Source: Imtechella halotolerans
Lineage (GTDB): Bacteria > Bacteroidota > Bacteroidia > Flavobacteriales > Flavobacteriaceae
NCBI RefSeq assembly: GCF_028743515.2
Contig: NZ_CP117969.2
Location: 129,001-193,000, forward strand
Direction of reading: 5' to 3'
Length of the DNA: 64,000 nucleotides
Of the stretch, positions 33,722 to 43,714 are shown piece by piece (position 1 is the stretch's first letter; each line of letters starts with the position of its first letter). The notes under the pieces were generated by a model. It had not been told where the DNA came from. It did not search any database and worked only from the letters and a program-made list of their open reading frames with translations. The translations under genes were made by a program, and so were the position numbers.

Positions 33722-36700
33722 ATGGCAAAAACAAAAGATAAGAATACAGTGGCGAGATTTAATAAAATCTCAATAGGATTGGCATCTCCGGAGTCTATCT
33801 TGGCTGAGTCAAGAGGCGAGGTGTTAAAACCTGAAACCATTAACTATCGTACGCATAAGCCAGAGCGCGATGGTCTTTTCTGTGAACGAATTTTCGGCCC
33901 TGTAAAAGACTATGAGTGTGCTTGTGGAAAATATAAAAGAATTCGTTACAAAGGAATCGTTTGTGATCGTTGTGGCGTAGAGGTTACAGAAAAGAAAGTA
34001 CGTAGAGACCGTGTCGGCCATATTAATTTGGTTGTACCGGTAGCTCACATTTGGTATTTCCGTTCTTTACCTAATAAAATTGGATACTTATTAGGGCTTC
34101 CTTCAAAGAAGCTTGATATGATTATCTATTATGAGCGTTATGTAGTAATCCAACCAGGTATTGCATCTGGACCTGATGGTGAGAAGCTTTCTGCCTTGGA
34201 TTTCTTAACCGAAGAAGAATATTTGAATATTCTTGACTCGCTTCCGGCTGAAAATCAATATTTGGAAGATAATGATCCAAATAAATTTATCGCCAAAATG
34301 GGTGCTGAGTGTCTTATAGATTTACTACAGCGTACTAACTTAGATGAACTTTCATATGATTTACGTCACAAAGCAAATCATGAGACTTCTAAGCAACGTA
34401 AAACGGAGGCGTTAAAAAGACTTCAGGTAGTGGAGGCTTTCCGTGAGGCTCAAAACAATCGTGAGAACAAACCTGAGTGGATGGTTATGAAAGTGATTCC
34501 AGTGATACCACCAGAATTACGTCCGCTTGTGCCACTTGATGGAGGTCGTTTTGCAACTTCAGATTTGAACGACTTATACCGTCGTGTAATAATTCGTAAC
34601 AACCGTCTTAAGCGTCTTATGGAGATTAAAGCTCCAGAAGTTATTTTACGTAACGAGAAGCGTATGTTACAAGAATCTGTTGACTCGCTATTTGATAATA
34701 CTCGTAAGTCTTCAGCAGTAAAAACGGAGTCTAACCGTCCTTTGAAGTCACTTTCTGATTCATTGAAAGGTAAACAAGGTCGTTTCCGTCAAAACCTATT
34801 AGGTAAGCGTGTTGATTATTCTGCACGTTCGGTTATTGTTGTTGGACCTGAGTTGAAATTGTATGAGTGCGGTCTACCAAAAAATATGGCAGCAGAGCTT
34901 TACAAACCATTTGTAATCCGTAAATTGATTGAAAGAGGTATTGTTAAGACTGTAAAATCTGCGAAGAAAATTATAGATAAGAAGGAACCAGTAGTTTGGG
35001 ATATTCTAGATAATGTAATTAAAGGTCACCCGGTTCTTCTTAACCGTGCTCCTACGTTGCACCGTTTAGGTATTCAAGCTTTCCAGCCAAAACTTATTGA
35101 AGGTAAAGCTATCCAGTTACACCCATTAGTGTGTACGGCCTTTAACGCCGACTTTGATGGTGACCAGATGGCAGTCCACCTTCCATTGGGACCTGAGGCA
35201 ATTTTGGAGGCTCAATTGCTGATGTTGGCTTCACACAATATTTTGAACCCTGCTAATGGATCGCCTATCACGGTACCATCTCAGGACATGGTTTTAGGTC
35301 TATACTATATGACAAAAGCTCGTAGAAGTACCCCTGAACACCCTGTAAAAGGTGAAGGATTAACTTTCTATTCAGCTGAAGAAGTTACCATCGCTCATAA
35401 TGAGAGACGTGTTGAGTTAAACACTATCATCAAGGTTCGTACTAAGGATTTGAATGAAGATGGAGAACTGGTTACTAAAATTATTGAAACAACTGTTGGT
35501 AGAGTGCTATTCAATGAAGTTGTTCCTGAGCAAGCCGGTTTCATAAATGAGGTATTGACTAAGAAATCACTTAGAGATATCATTGGTCATATTTTGAAAG
35601 TAACTGATGTTCCTAGTACAGCTGAGTTCCTTGATAGAATTAAGGATATGGGATATAAGTTTGCATTCCAAGGAGGTCTTTCATTTAGCTTAGGTGATAT
35701 TATTATCCCTAAAGAAAAGATTGAAATGATTGCTGAAGCAAACGAGCAGGTTGATGGTATTATGATGAACTATAATATGGGTCTAATTACCAACAACGAA
35801 CGTTATAACCAGGTAATTGATGTTTGGACATCTACCAATGCAATGCTTACAGAATTAGCTATGAAGCGTATCCGTGAGGACCAACAAGGGTTTAACTCGG
35901 TATTCATGATGCTTGATTCTGGTGCAAGGGGATCTAAAGAACAGATTCGACAGTTAACCGGTATGCGTGGATTGATGGCTAAACCTAAAAAATCAACTGC
36001 TGGTGGTGGTGAGATTATTGAAAACCCAATTCTTTCCAACTTTAAGGAAGGTCTTTCGATTTTGGAATACTTTATCTCTACCCACGGTGCTCGTAAAGGT
36101 CTTGCAGATACGGCTCTTAAAACGGCAGATGCTGGATACTTAACACGTCGTTTGGTTGACGTTGCACAAGACGTTATTGTAAACACGGTAGATTGTGGTA
36201 CATTACGTGGAGTAGAAGTACAGGCCCTTAAGAAGAATGAAGAGATTGTTGAATCTCTTGGAGAAAGAATCTTAGGACGTGTATCATTACATGATGTATT
36301 CAATCCACTAACTGAGGAGTTATTGGTAGCTTCAGGTGAAGAAATCACAGAAGCCATCGTTAAGAAAATAAATGAGTCTCCGATTGAGAAAGTAGAAGTA
36401 CGCTCACCATTGACTTGTGAGGCCAAACAAGGTATTTGTGCTAAGTGTTACGGTCGTAACCTAGCAACCGGGAAAATGGTTCAACGAGGAGAGGCGGTTG
36501 GTGTAGTTGCTGCTCAATCTATTGGAGAACCTGGTACACAGCTTACACTACGTACATTCCACGTTGGGGGTATTGCCGGAAACATCTCAGAAGAAAACAA
36601 ACTAGAAGCACGTTTCAAAGGTGTTATTGAAATTGAAGACTTGAAAGTTGTTAAAGGTGAGAACGCAGATGGTAAGGCCGTTGATATTGTAATTTCACGT

Positions 36701-38020
36701 ACAACAGAAGCTAAAGTAGTAGATGCGAAAACTGGTATTACTTTAAGTACGAATAATATTCCTTATGGATCACAAATCTTTATTAAAGATGGTGATACTG
36801 TAGCCAAAGGTGATATTCTTTGCCAATGGGATCCATATAACGGTGTGATTATTTCTGAATTCTCAGGAAAAATTGCCTACGAAAATATTGAGCAAGGAAT
36901 TACTTACCAGGTAGAAATTGATGAACAAACAGGATTCCAAGAGAAAGTAATTTCTGAATCAAGAAATAAAAAATTGATTCCAACCTTGTTGATTCAAGAT
37001 GCTAAAGGAAACGTATTACGTTCATACAACTTACCAGTAGGTGCTCACTTAATGGTTAATGATGGTGAGAAAATCAAAGAAGGTAAAGTACTTGTGAAGA
37101 TTCCACGTAAATCGGCTAAGTCCGGGGATATTACTGGAGGTCTTCCACGCGTTACCGAATTATTTGAAGCTCGTAACCCATCTAATCCAGCAGTGGTTTC
37201 AGAAATTGATGGTGTTGTATCATTTGGTAAAATCAAACGTGGTAACCGTGAAATTATCATCGAATCTAAACTTGGAGAGATTAAGAAATATTTGGTGAAA
37301 CTTTCTAACCAGATTTTGGTACAGGAGAACGATTATGTACGTGCCGGTATGCCATTGTCTGATGGTTCAGTTACTCCAGATGATATCTTGAACATTAAAG
37401 GACCATCTGCAGTACAACAGTATTTAGTAAATGAAGTACAAGAGGTTTATCGTCTACAAGGAGTGAAGATTAACGACAAACACTTTGAGGTTATCGTTCG
37501 TCAAATGATGCGTAAAGTAGAAGTTCAAGACCCAGGAGATACTATTTTCCTAGAAGGACAATTGGTACACAAAGATGACTTTGTTGAAGAAAATGACCGA
37601 TTGTTTGGTATGAAGGTAGTAGAAGATGCCGGAGAGTCTAGTAATTTAAAACCTGGACAAATTATAACTCCACGTGAATTGAGAGATGAAAATTCTATCT
37701 TGAAACGTTCTGATAAGGCATTGGTTGTTGCTAGAGACGTTATCACGGCTACAGCTACTCCAGTCTTACAAGGTATTACTCGTGCATCATTACAGACTAA
37801 GTCGTTTATTTCGGCAGCGTCGTTCCAGGAAACAACTAAGGTGTTAAATGAAGCTGCTGTTAGTGGTAAAGTAGATACCTTAGAAGGTTTGAAAGAAAAT
37901 GTTATTGTAGGTCACAGAATTCCAGCCGGTACAGGTATGCGTACATACGATCACATCATTGTAGGATCAAAATCTGAATATGATGAAATCATGGCCAACA
38001 AGGAAGAAGTTAATTTCTAA
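33722..38020 (+). CDS. rpoC: RNA polymerase beta' subunit
   Basis: A 1432-residue beta' subunit from the ATG at 33722 ([16 protein letters not shown]). An in-frame TTG start at 33665 would run through the intercistronic hairpin and is rejected. The active-site motif NADFDGDQM is intact, as are the N-terminal zinc ribbon ([20 protein letters not shown]) and the second zinc site ([13 protein letters not shown]). Long open frames on the opposite strand are shadows of this gene. Confidence 0.98.
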   Translation: MAKTKDKNTVARFNKISIGLASPESILAESRGEVLKPETINYRTHKPERDGLFCERIFGPVKDYECACGKYKRIRYKGIVCDRCGVEVTEKKVRRDRVGHINLVVPVAHIWYFRSLPNKIGYLLGLPSKKLDMIIYYERYVVIQPGIASGPDGEKLSALDFLTEEEYLNILDSLPAENQYLEDNDPNKFIAKMGAECLIDLLQRTNLDELSYDLRHKANHETSKQRKTEALKRLQVVEAFREAQNNRENKPEWMVMKVIPVIPPELRPLVPLDGGRFATSDLNDLYRRVIIRNNRLKRLMEIKAPEVILRNEKRMLQESVDSLFDNTRKSSAVKTESNRPLKSLSDSLKGKQGRFRQNLLGKRVDYSARSVIVVGPELKLYECGLPKNMAAELYKPFVIRKLIERGIVKTVKSAKKIIDKKEPVVWDILDNVIKGHPVLLNRAPTLHRLGIQAFQPKLIEGKAIQLHPLVCTAFNADFDGDQMAVHLPLGPEAILEAQLLMLASHNILNPANGSPITVPSQDMVLGLYYMTKARRSTPEHPVKGEGLTFYSAEEVTIAHNERRVELNTIIKVRTKDLNEDGELVTKIIETTVGRVLFNEVVPEQAGFINEVLTKKSLRDIIGHILKVTDVPSTAEFLDRIKDMGYKFAFQGGLSFSLGDIIIPKEKIEMIAEANEQVDGIMMNYNMGLITNNERYNQVIDVWTSTNAMLTELAMKRIREDQQGFNSVFMMLDSGARGSKEQIRQLTGMRGLMAKPKKSTAGGGEIIENPILSNFKEGLSILEYFISTHGARKGLADTALKTADAGYLTRRLVDVAQDVIVNTVDCGTLRGVEVQALKKNEEIVESLGERILGRVSLHDVFNPLTEELLVASGEEITEAIVKKINESPIEKVEVRSPLTCEAKQGICAKCYGRNLATGKMVQRGEAVGVVAAQSIGEPGTQLTLRTFHVGGIAGNISEENKLEARFKGVIEIEDLKVVKGENADGKAVDIVISRTTEAKVVDAKTGITLSTNNIPYGSQIFIKDGDTVAKGDILCQWDPYNGVIISEFSGKIAYENIEQGITYQVEIDEQTGFQEKVISESRNKKLIPTLLIQDAKGNVLRSYNLPVGAHLMVNDGEKIKEGKVLVKIPRKSAKSGDITGGLPRVTELFEARNPSNPAVVSEIDGVVSFGKIKRGNREIIIESKLGEIKKYLVKLSNQILVQENDYVRAGMPLSDGSVTPDDILNIKGPSAVQQYLVNEVQEVYRLQGVKINDKHFEVIVRQMMRKVEVQDPGDTIFLEGQLVHKDDFVEENDRLFGMKVVEDAGESSNLKPGQIITPRELRDENSILKRSDKALVVARDVITATATPVLQGITRASLQTKSFISAASFQETTKVLNEAAVSGKVDTLEGLKENVIVGHRIPAGTGMRTYDHIIVGSKSEYDEIMANKEEVNF

Positions 38021-38032
38021 GAAATACTAACT

Positions 38033-38347
38033 ATGAGTGAACAAGATAAAAACAAACAAGGGCAAATTAATATTGAGTTGGATGAGAAAACAGCTGAAGG
38101 GATTTATTCCAATTTGGCAATCATTAATCATTCTGTATCAGAATTTGTTGTAGACTTTATCAGTATAATGCCTGGGACGCCTAAAGCTAAGGTGAAGAGT
38201 CGGATAATTCTAACTCCTCAACATGCAAAACGTTTCTTAAAAGCGTTACATGATAATGTTAATCGTTTTGAGAAAGCTCATGGTGAAATAAAGGATTATG
38301 AGCAACCTCCTATTCCGCTCAATTTCGGGCCAACAGGTGAAGCTTAA
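38033..38347 (+). CDS. DUF3467 domain-containing protein
   Basis: A 104-residue protein of the DUF3467 family, of unknown function. It has a small beta-rich core (INIELDEKTAEGIYSNLAIINHSVSEFVVDFISIMPG) and a C-terminal helix (TPQHAKRFLKALHDNVNRFEKAHGEI). It has no signal or membrane segment. It starts 12 bases after rpoC and ends at a strong terminator, so it is the last gene of the rpoBC transcript; this placement is conserved in Bacteroidota. A link to RNA polymerase is inference only. Confidence 0.88.
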   Translation: MSEQDKNKQGQINIELDEKTAEGIYSNLAIINHSVSEFVVDFISIMPGTPKAKVKSRIILTPQHAKRFLKALHDNVNRFEKAHGEIKDYEQPPIPLNFGPTGEA

Positions 38348-38353
38348 AATCAG

Positions 38354-38385
38354 AAGCGCTGCATATTTTATGCAGCGCTTTTTTT
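38354..38385 (+). terminator. Terminator of the rpoBC-DUF3467 operon
   Basis: A 12-bp perfect stem AAGCGCTGCATA / TATGCAGCGCTT (38354-38365 and 38369-38380) is followed by a T run. Confidence 0.95.
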
Positions 38386-38412
38386 CTATATTAGGATATT
38401 CAACTGAATCTC

Positions 38413-38736
38413 ATGAGTCACCGTATTCAATCTTTTAAGGAATTTTATCCATTTTATTTGACTGAACATCAGAATACAACTAGTCGTGTTCTGCATTTTA
38501 TAGGAACTTCTTTGTTTTTTATTTTACTGATTGTTGCTATTATTAATAGATGGGGATGGCAGTGGGTTTTTTTACCCATGGCAGGTTATGGTTTTGCCTG
38601 GATTGGCCATTTCTTTTTTGAAAAAAATAAACCGGCTACTTTTCAGTACCCGGTTTGGAGTTTATTATCAGATTTTAAGCTTTATTTCGAGATCCTCCTT
38701 GGGAAAAAATCATTTAATACGTCAAAAGATCATTAA
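38413..38736 (+). CDS. DUF962/Mpo1-like membrane protein
   Basis: A 107-residue protein with the Mpo1-like (DUF962) signature: EFYPFYLTEHQNTTSRVLHFIGT at the start and GYGFAWIGHFFFEKNKPATFQYPVWSL later, with two hydrophobic segments between and around. Yeast Mpo1 is an iron-dependent dioxygenase for 2-hydroxy fatty acids; the conserved His residues (H18, H27, H61) are present, so a similar lipid reaction is possible. The end overlaps the convergent prfC by four bases, with no terminator between. Confidence 0.85.
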   Translation: MSHRIQSFKEFYPFYLTEHQNTTSRVLHFIGTSLFFILLIVAIINRWGWQWVFLPMAGYGFAWIGHFFFEKNKPATFQYPVWSLLSDFKLYFEILLGKKSFNTSKDH

Positions 38737-40325
38737 TTAAATTCCGAGGTGAAATGAAGTTTTACATTGGGATACTTTTGTTTATTCATTTCAATGGAAA
38801 AAGGTGAATCTGCTAAAAAGACTAATTGTCCTTGTTTGTCTTTAGCCAAAAACTTTTGTTTGACACGTAAAAAATCAAGGTATTCAGGATCTTTTGGATT
38901 CGCAGGTTCTTCTACCCAACATGCTTTATACACAGGGAAGTTTTCATAACTACATTTTGCACCATATTCATGTTCTAATCGGTATTGAATTACTTCATAT
39001 TGTAGTGCTCCAACGGTACCTATGACTTTACGCCCGTTGAGTTCTAGTGTAAATAACTGGGCTACACCTTCGTCCATCAATTGGTCAATACCTTTTTCAA
39101 GTTGTTTTGATTTCATTGGGTCCGCGTTATTGATATAACGAAAATGCTCAGGCGAAAAACTTGGAATTCCTTTAAAATTGAGTACCTCTCCTTCAGTAAG
39201 TGTATCACCTATTTTAAAGTTCCCGGTATCGTGTAGACCTACAATGTCACCAGCATAGGATATATCTACTATTTCTTTCTTTTCAGCGAAGAAGGCATTC
39301 GGGCTTGAGAATTTCAAGTTTTTATTATGACGGACATGCAAATAGGGTTTGTTTCGCTCAAAAGTACCAGACACAATCTTTATAAAGGCAAGACGATCTC
39401 TATGCTTGGGGTCCATGTTTGCGTGTATTTTGAAAACAAATCCACTGAATTTATTTTCTGATGGAATTACAAGTCGTTCTTCACTTTGCTTGGGTCTTGG
39501 AGAAGGGGCAATATCTATAAAACAGTCCAACAGTTCTCTAACTCCAAAATTGTTTAATGCTGAACCAAAAAATACAGGTTGTAGTTGACCATTGAGATAG
39601 GCCTCCCGATCAAATTGTGGATATACCTCATACACCAATTCAAGATTTTCTCTTAATTGTTCGGCAGCTTTGTTTCCTACAATTTTATCTAGTTCTGGGC
39701 TGTTTATATCATCAAAAGCGATCAGGTCTTCAATATCTTTACGGCTATCACCACTGAATAAGTTGATATTCTTTTCCCAAATATTGTAAATCCCTTTAAA
39801 ATCGTAGCCCATTCCGATTGGAAAACTAAGAGGGGTTACAGTGAGGCCAAGTTTCTGCTCGACTTCATCTAATAGATCAAAGGCATCTTTCCCTTCTCGG
39901 TCTAATTTGTTGATGAATACGATCATTGGAATGTTCCTCATTCGGCAAACTTCAACTAGTTTTTCTGTTTGCTCTTCAACTCCTTTTGCAACATCAATTA
40001 CTACAATCACACTGTCAACAGCAGTAAGAGTTCTAAAGGTATCTTCAGCAAAGTCTTTGTGACCTGGGGTATCAAGAATATTAATTTTTTTGTCTTTATA
40101 GATAAAAGCCAAAACGGAGGTAGCAACAGAAATACCTCTTTGGCGTTCAATTTCCATAAAGTCTGATGTAGCTCCTTTTTTTATTTTGTTGCTTTTTACA
40201 GCTCCAGCCTCTTGTATAGCTCCACCAAAAAGGAGAAGTTTTTCGGTAAGTGTTGTTTTACCGGCATCGGGGTGAGAAATAATCCCGAAAGTGCGTCTTT
40301 TTTCGATTTCTTTTAAAAAACTCAT
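38733..40325 (-). CDS. prfC: Peptide chain release factor 3
   Basis: GTPase that recycles RF1/RF2 after peptide release. The 530-residue protein has the G1 motif SHPDAGKTT (residues 17-25), DTPGHKDFAEDT, NKLDREGKD and domains II and III typical of RF3. Length and start fit. It lies downstream of clpS, but a terminator separates them. Confidence 0.96.
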   Translation of the reverse strand: MSFLKEIEKRRTFGIISHPDAGKTTLTEKLLLFGGAIQEAGAVKSNKIKKGATSDFMEIERQRGISVATSVLAFIYKDKKINILDTPGHKDFAEDTFRTLTAVDSVIVVIDVAKGVEEQTEKLVEVCRMRNIPMIVFINKLDREGKDAFDLLDEVEQKLGLTVTPLSFPIGMGYDFKGIYNIWEKNINLFSGDSRKDIEDLIAFDDINSPELDKIVGNKAAEQLRENLELVYEVYPQFDREAYLNGQLQPVFFGSALNNFGVRELLDCFIDIAPSPRPKQSEERLVIPSENKFSGFVFKIHANMDPKHRDRLAFIKIVSGTFERNKPYLHVRHNKNLKFSSPNAFFAEKKEIVDISYAGDIVGLHDTGNFKIGDTLTEGEVLNFKGIPSFSPEHFRYINNADPMKSKQLEKGIDQLMDEGVAQLFTLELNGRKVIGTVGALQYEVIQYRLEHEYGAKCSYENFPVYKACWVEEPANPKDPEYLDFLRVKQKFLAKDKQGQLVFLADSPFSIEMNKQKYPNVKLHFTSEFN

Positions 40326-40386
40326 TTACAGAAAATTTGTGTGCAAAAATAGTGTTTATGAGTCGTATGCCCACGTGTATTCAAAT

Positions 40387-40416
40387 AAAAAGTGCTTACC
40401 ATTGGCAAGCACTTTT
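40387..40416 (-). terminator. Terminator of the prmA-clpS operon
   Basis: A 10-bp stem AAAAGTGCTT / AAGCACTTTT (40387-40396 and 40407-40416) lies 20 bases after the clpS stop; T-rich on the minus-strand exit. Confidence 0.85.
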
Positions 40417-40435
40417 AAAGTATTGTGTTTTTTTA

Positions 40436-40711
40436 TTAAATAACTTCAGCGCTAAGTCCGGCTTCCAATAGTACACTGCATCTAGGTGCGAGGTCTTCAT
40501 AGTCCCCAGTTTTAACAGTGCATTGTCCTTTATAGTGGACTAATATGGCGCATTGTTCTGCTTGGATGGCTGTATGGTCACATGCATAGATAAGCATTTC
40601 AATAACATGATCAAAAGTGTTTACATCGTCATTGTACAGAACAATTTCATGCTGTTTGTCTACAGCCTCTTCTACGAGTACATCTTCTTGTATTTTCTCT
40701 TTTGAGCTCAT
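40436..40711 (-). CDS. clpS: ATP-dependent Clp protease adaptor ClpS
   Basis: A 91-residue adaptor delivering N-degron substrates to ClpAP. The core IVLYNDDVNTFDHVIEMLIYACDHT contains the conserved NDD(x)N(T)F motif that binds the N-terminal residue, and AEQCAILVHYKGQCTVKTGDYEDLAP follows. It lies 16 bases downstream of prmA, an arrangement common in flavobacteria. Confidence 0.94.
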   Translation of the reverse strand: MSSKEKIQEDVLVEEAVDKQHEIVLYNDDVNTFDHVIEMLIYACDHTAIQAEQCAILVHYKGQCTVKTGDYEDLAPRCSVLLEAGLSAEVI

Positions 40712-40727
40712 TATAAGTCTTTTAAGG

Positions 40728-41561
40728 CTAATTTACATATTTCACTGCTACCCAATGATTTTTTTCCAGATTTTCAACAAACTTTAACGAATGCTCAAGA
40801 CATTTCTCACTTATTGCAGGAATATCTTCTTTATAAAATCCACTTAAAAGTAACATGCCATTGGGTTGTAGGCATTTTACATAGGTAGGAATGTCTTCCA
40901 GTAGTATATTTCGATTAATGTTTGCAATGATTAGATCATAGGATCTCCCCTCTAATAAGGAAGCATCACCCTCTTCAACCGTAATTTGTTTGCAATTATT
41001 GCGTTCAACATTCTCTAAAGCATTAAGGTAACACCAGTTGTCAATGTCAATAGCATCAATCGGATGAGCGCCTCTCATTTCGGCTACAATAGCCAAAACT
41101 CCAGTTCCACTACCCATATCTAACACCTTTTTATCCTTTAAATCAGTATTCAAAAGATGTTGTATCATCATGTGTGTAGTTTCATGATGACCTGTTCCAA
41201 AGCTCATTTTAGGCTCTATGATTACATCAAATTCTGTATTTGGAACTTCATGAAAAGGAGCTCTTACAGTACATCTATTGTCCACTACAATGGGAGTGAA
41301 ATTTTTTTCCCATTCTTCATTCCAGTTTACCTGCTCAATTTCATTAATTACATAGGAAATGGAGAAATCATTATTTTCCAAGATATATATATCATTTAGG
41401 ACATCTTCAGTCCATAGTTCCTTTTGAATGTAGGCCAGTAATCCATCTTCTGTTTCAACAAAACTTTCAAATCCTGTCTCTCCGAGTTCTGCCATCAGAA
41501 TTTCCGTTGCTGGATCTTTTGGAGTAATAGTAAATTGGTATTCAATATAACTTATTGCCAT
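40728..41561 (-). CDS. prmA: Ribosomal protein L11 methyltransferase
   Basis: Trimethylates uL11 with S-adenosylmethionine. The 277-residue protein has an N-terminal substrate-binding domain and a Rossmann methyltransferase domain with MSFGTGHHETT and VLDMGSGTGVLAI (SAM loop), then IANINRNILL. Its substrate rplK is in this window. A -7 element TAACTTTG lies just upstream on the minus strand. Confidence 0.94.
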   Translation of the reverse strand: MAISYIEYQFTITPKDPATEILMAELGETGFESFVETEDGLLAYIQKELWTEDVLNDIYILENNDFSISYVINEIEQVNWNEEWEKNFTPIVVDNRCTVRAPFHEVPNTEFDVIIEPKMSFGTGHHETTHMMIQHLLNTDLKDKKVLDMGSGTGVLAIVAEMRGAHPIDAIDIDNWCYLNALENVERNNCKQITVEEGDASLLEGRSYDLIIANINRNILLEDIPTYVKCLQPNGMLLLSGFYKEDIPAISEKCLEHSLKFVENLEKNHWVAVKYVN

Positions 41562-41575
41562 GTGCTATTTTTCTG

Positions 41576-41583
41576 CAAAGTTA
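41576..41583 (-). promoter_or_regulatory. Probable -7 element of the prmA-clpS promoter
   Basis: Reads TAACTTTG on the minus strand, 14 bases before the prmA ATG. It overlaps one end of a perfect inverted repeat TTACAAA-N4-TTTGTAA at 41581-41598. Confidence 0.45.
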
Positions 41584-41628
41584 CAAATCCCTTTGTAATG
41601 GCATTTCAGACGAATCGAATATTTATAT

Positions 41629-41636
41629 TACTTTTG
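41629..41636 (+). promoter_or_regulatory. Probable -7 element of the porin gene
   Basis: TACTTTTG matches the consensus and ends 32 bases before the porin ATG. Confidence 0.5.
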
Positions 41637-41668
41637 CCATGAAAACAACACAATAATAATACTAAATA

Positions 41669-42886
41669 ATGAAAAAAATAGTAGTACTCTTTTTACTGTT
41701 TATTGGGGTTACTTTTGTGCATGCGCAGGAGGATAAAGAAAAAAATAATGATTTAAAGTTATCCACGCTTCCTTATTATAGTTATGGTAGTGGACTAGGT
41801 TTAACATCTCCGGATAGTTTATTTCAGCTTAACCTGCGTTTTCGTATGCAAAACAGGTTAACTTTTATAGAAAATGAAGGAGAGGAGGCAGCCTTTGATG
41901 GTCAGATTCGTCGTCTACGTTTGCGTTTTGATGGATATGTTGGAGATCCTAAATTTTTATATGCGATTCAACTTTCCTTTTCACCAGGAGATGTGGGAGA
42001 GATTCATGATGGAGAAAATATAAATATTATACGTGATGCTGTAGTATTCTACAGACCTAACAAGCGTTGGAATATTAGTTTTGGTCAAACCAAATTACCA
42101 GGTAACCGTCAAAGAGTAAATTCTTCTGGTGCTTTACAGCTTACAGACCGTTCTATTAATAATGCGCGCTTTACTATAGATAGAGATTTTGGACTACAGG
42201 TTCACAATCTAAATGAATTTAAGGATCGTTTTTCTTATAATTTTAGAGCTGCCATAAGTTCTGGGGAAGGACGAAATTGGACTAAAAATAATAACAATAC
42301 TGGATTAGCATATACAGGGAAAGTTGAGTTGTTTCCTTTTGGAGCCTTTAAGAGTAATGGTTCTTATTTTGAAGGGGATGTTTTAAGAGAAGAACGTCCA
42401 AAATTAATGGTGTCAGCTGCTGGACAGTTCAATCATAAGGCTCGAAGGGCCAGAGGTCAATTAGGTGATGATTTGTATGAAGAGAGAGATTTGAAATCTT
42501 TGTTTCTTGATGCGGTTTTGAAATATCAAGGTTTTGCGTTTATGACCGCCTATATGCAAAGAACTACAGATAATCCTTTGACCTATAACCCAGATGACAT
42601 GTCAGATATAAGATATGCTTATGTCGGGCATGGTTATGATTTTCAAATGAGTTATAATTTCATAAATGATTATGAATTGATCGGGAGATATTCAATTCAA
42701 AATTTAGAAAATGAAATTCAGGCGTTTGCTCCGGAGGCTCAGCAGTATAGTTTAGGTGTTACTAAATACATTTGGGAGCATTCTTTTAAACTACAAGCAG
42801 AAGTTACGATGGATAAGCTAGATTTTGTCGACGGCTCAACCAAAAATAATTGGTATGCACGTTTTCAAGTTGAAATTGGTATATAA
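41669..42886 (+). CDS. Phosphate-selective-type porin (OprO/OprP family)
   Basis: A 405-residue outer-membrane beta barrel. Signal peptide: MKKIVVLFLLFIGVTFVHAQ (cleavage near residue 20). The barrel shows alternating aromatic strands, with RRLRLRFDGYVGDPKFLYAIQLSF and ISFGQTKLPGNRQRVNSSGALQLTDRS as family-like blocks, and ends in a terminal strand (WYARFQVEIGI). OprO/P porins take up phosphate or polyphosphate, but the flavobacterial members are broadly annotated and the true substrate is unknown. No phosphate genes are adjacent. Confidence 0.85.
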   Translation: MKKIVVLFLLFIGVTFVHAQEDKEKNNDLKLSTLPYYSYGSGLGLTSPDSLFQLNLRFRMQNRLTFIENEGEEAAFDGQIRRLRLRFDGYVGDPKFLYAIQLSFSPGDVGEIHDGENINIIRDAVVFYRPNKRWNISFGQTKLPGNRQRVNSSGALQLTDRSINNARFTIDRDFGLQVHNLNEFKDRFSYNFRAAISSGEGRNWTKNNNNTGLAYTGKVELFPFGAFKSNGSYFEGDVLREERPKLMVSAAGQFNHKARRARGQLGDDLYEERDLKSLFLDAVLKYQGFAFMTAYMQRTTDNPLTYNPDDMSDIRYAYVGHGYDFQMSYNFINDYELIGRYSIQNLENEIQAFAPEAQQYSLGVTKYIWEHSFKLQAEVTMDKLDFVDGSTKNNWYARFQVEIGI

Positions 42887-42888
42887 GA

Positions 42889-42913
42889 GAAGCCCCATTA
42901 ATGGGGCTTCTTT
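42889..42913. terminator. Bidirectional terminator between porin and tpiA
   Basis: GAAGCCCCATT (42889-42899) and AATGGGGCTTC (42900-42910) form a stem with a small ATTAAT loop between convergent genes. Confidence 0.85.
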
Positions 42914-42929
42914 ATGTTTTAATGTTGCC

Positions 42930-43679
42930 TTAAAGTGCTTTTACAATGGCAATAAAATCTTCTGCAACTAACGAGGCGCCACCTATAAGTCCACCATCTA
43001 CATCAGGTTGGGAGAAAATTTCTTCTGCATTGTTAGGTTTAACACTTCCTCCATATAGAATAGATACATAATCAGAAATTTTATCCGTGTATTTTTTAGC
43101 AATGGTTTCTCTTATAAAGTAGTGCATTTCCTGTGCTTGTTCAGGACTAGCGGTTTCACCTGTTCCAATGGCCCATACAGGTTCATAGGCAAGAATAATA
43201 TTCTTCCAAGCTTCTGCAGGTAGATGGAAAAGCGCATTTTTAAGTTGATTTTCAACTACTTTAAAATGATTTTCAGATTTTCTATCTGCTAGCTCTTCAC
43301 CAAAACAGAATATAATAGTCATTTGGTTTTTTAACGCAGAGTCCACCTTTTTCGCCAATAAAGCATCATCCTCTCCAAAGTAGGCTCTTCGCTCAGAGTG
43401 TCCTAAAATAACCGTTGATATACCTATGCTTTTAAGCATTTCTGCAGATATTTCACCCGTGTAAGCTCCGTTATCAGCGTAGTGCATATTTTGGGCAACT
43501 ACCTCAATAGGACTTTGTCGTAGGGCTTCAAATGCAGCAAATAAATTGGTAAATGGCGGAGCTATCATTACTTCTACATCCGTTTTCTTAAGTTTTTTAC
43601 GTATGCCGGAAATCAATGATTCTGTTTGCGCTAAATCATTATTCATTTTCCAATTACCGGCTACAATTTTTCTTCTCAT
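42930..43679 (-). CDS. tpiA: Triose-phosphate isomerase
   Basis: Interconverts dihydroxyacetone phosphate and glyceraldehyde 3-phosphate. From the ATG at 43679 (MRRKIVAGNWKMN) it has 249 residues, the usual size. An earlier in-frame start at 43718 overlaps the previous gene and is rejected. Active-site motifs are NWKMN (Lys), LGHSERR (His) and AYEPVWAIGTG (Glu). It is the last gene of a probable operon DUF1599-DoxX-permease-tpiA. Confidence 0.96.
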   Translation of the reverse strand: MRRKIVAGNWKMNNDLAQTESLISGIRKKLKKTDVEVMIAPPFTNLFAAFEALRQSPIEVVAQNMHYADNGAYTGEISAEMLKSIGISTVILGHSERRAYFGEDDALLAKKVDSALKNQMTIIFCFGEELADRKSENHFKVVENQLKNALFHLPAEAWKNIILAYEPVWAIGTGETASPEQAQEMHYFIRETIAKKYTDKISDYVSILYGGSVKPNNAEEIFSQPDVDGGLIGGASLVAEDFIAIVKAL

Positions 43680-43714
43680 TTCTTTCAGTTTGGTTGTTTT
43701 CAAATTATACAAAA

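Noticed and set aside
41640-41655. Five-codon frame ATGAAAACAACACAATAA upstream of the porin
   Set aside because: Too short and without biased codons; no matching terminator or switch structure follows.
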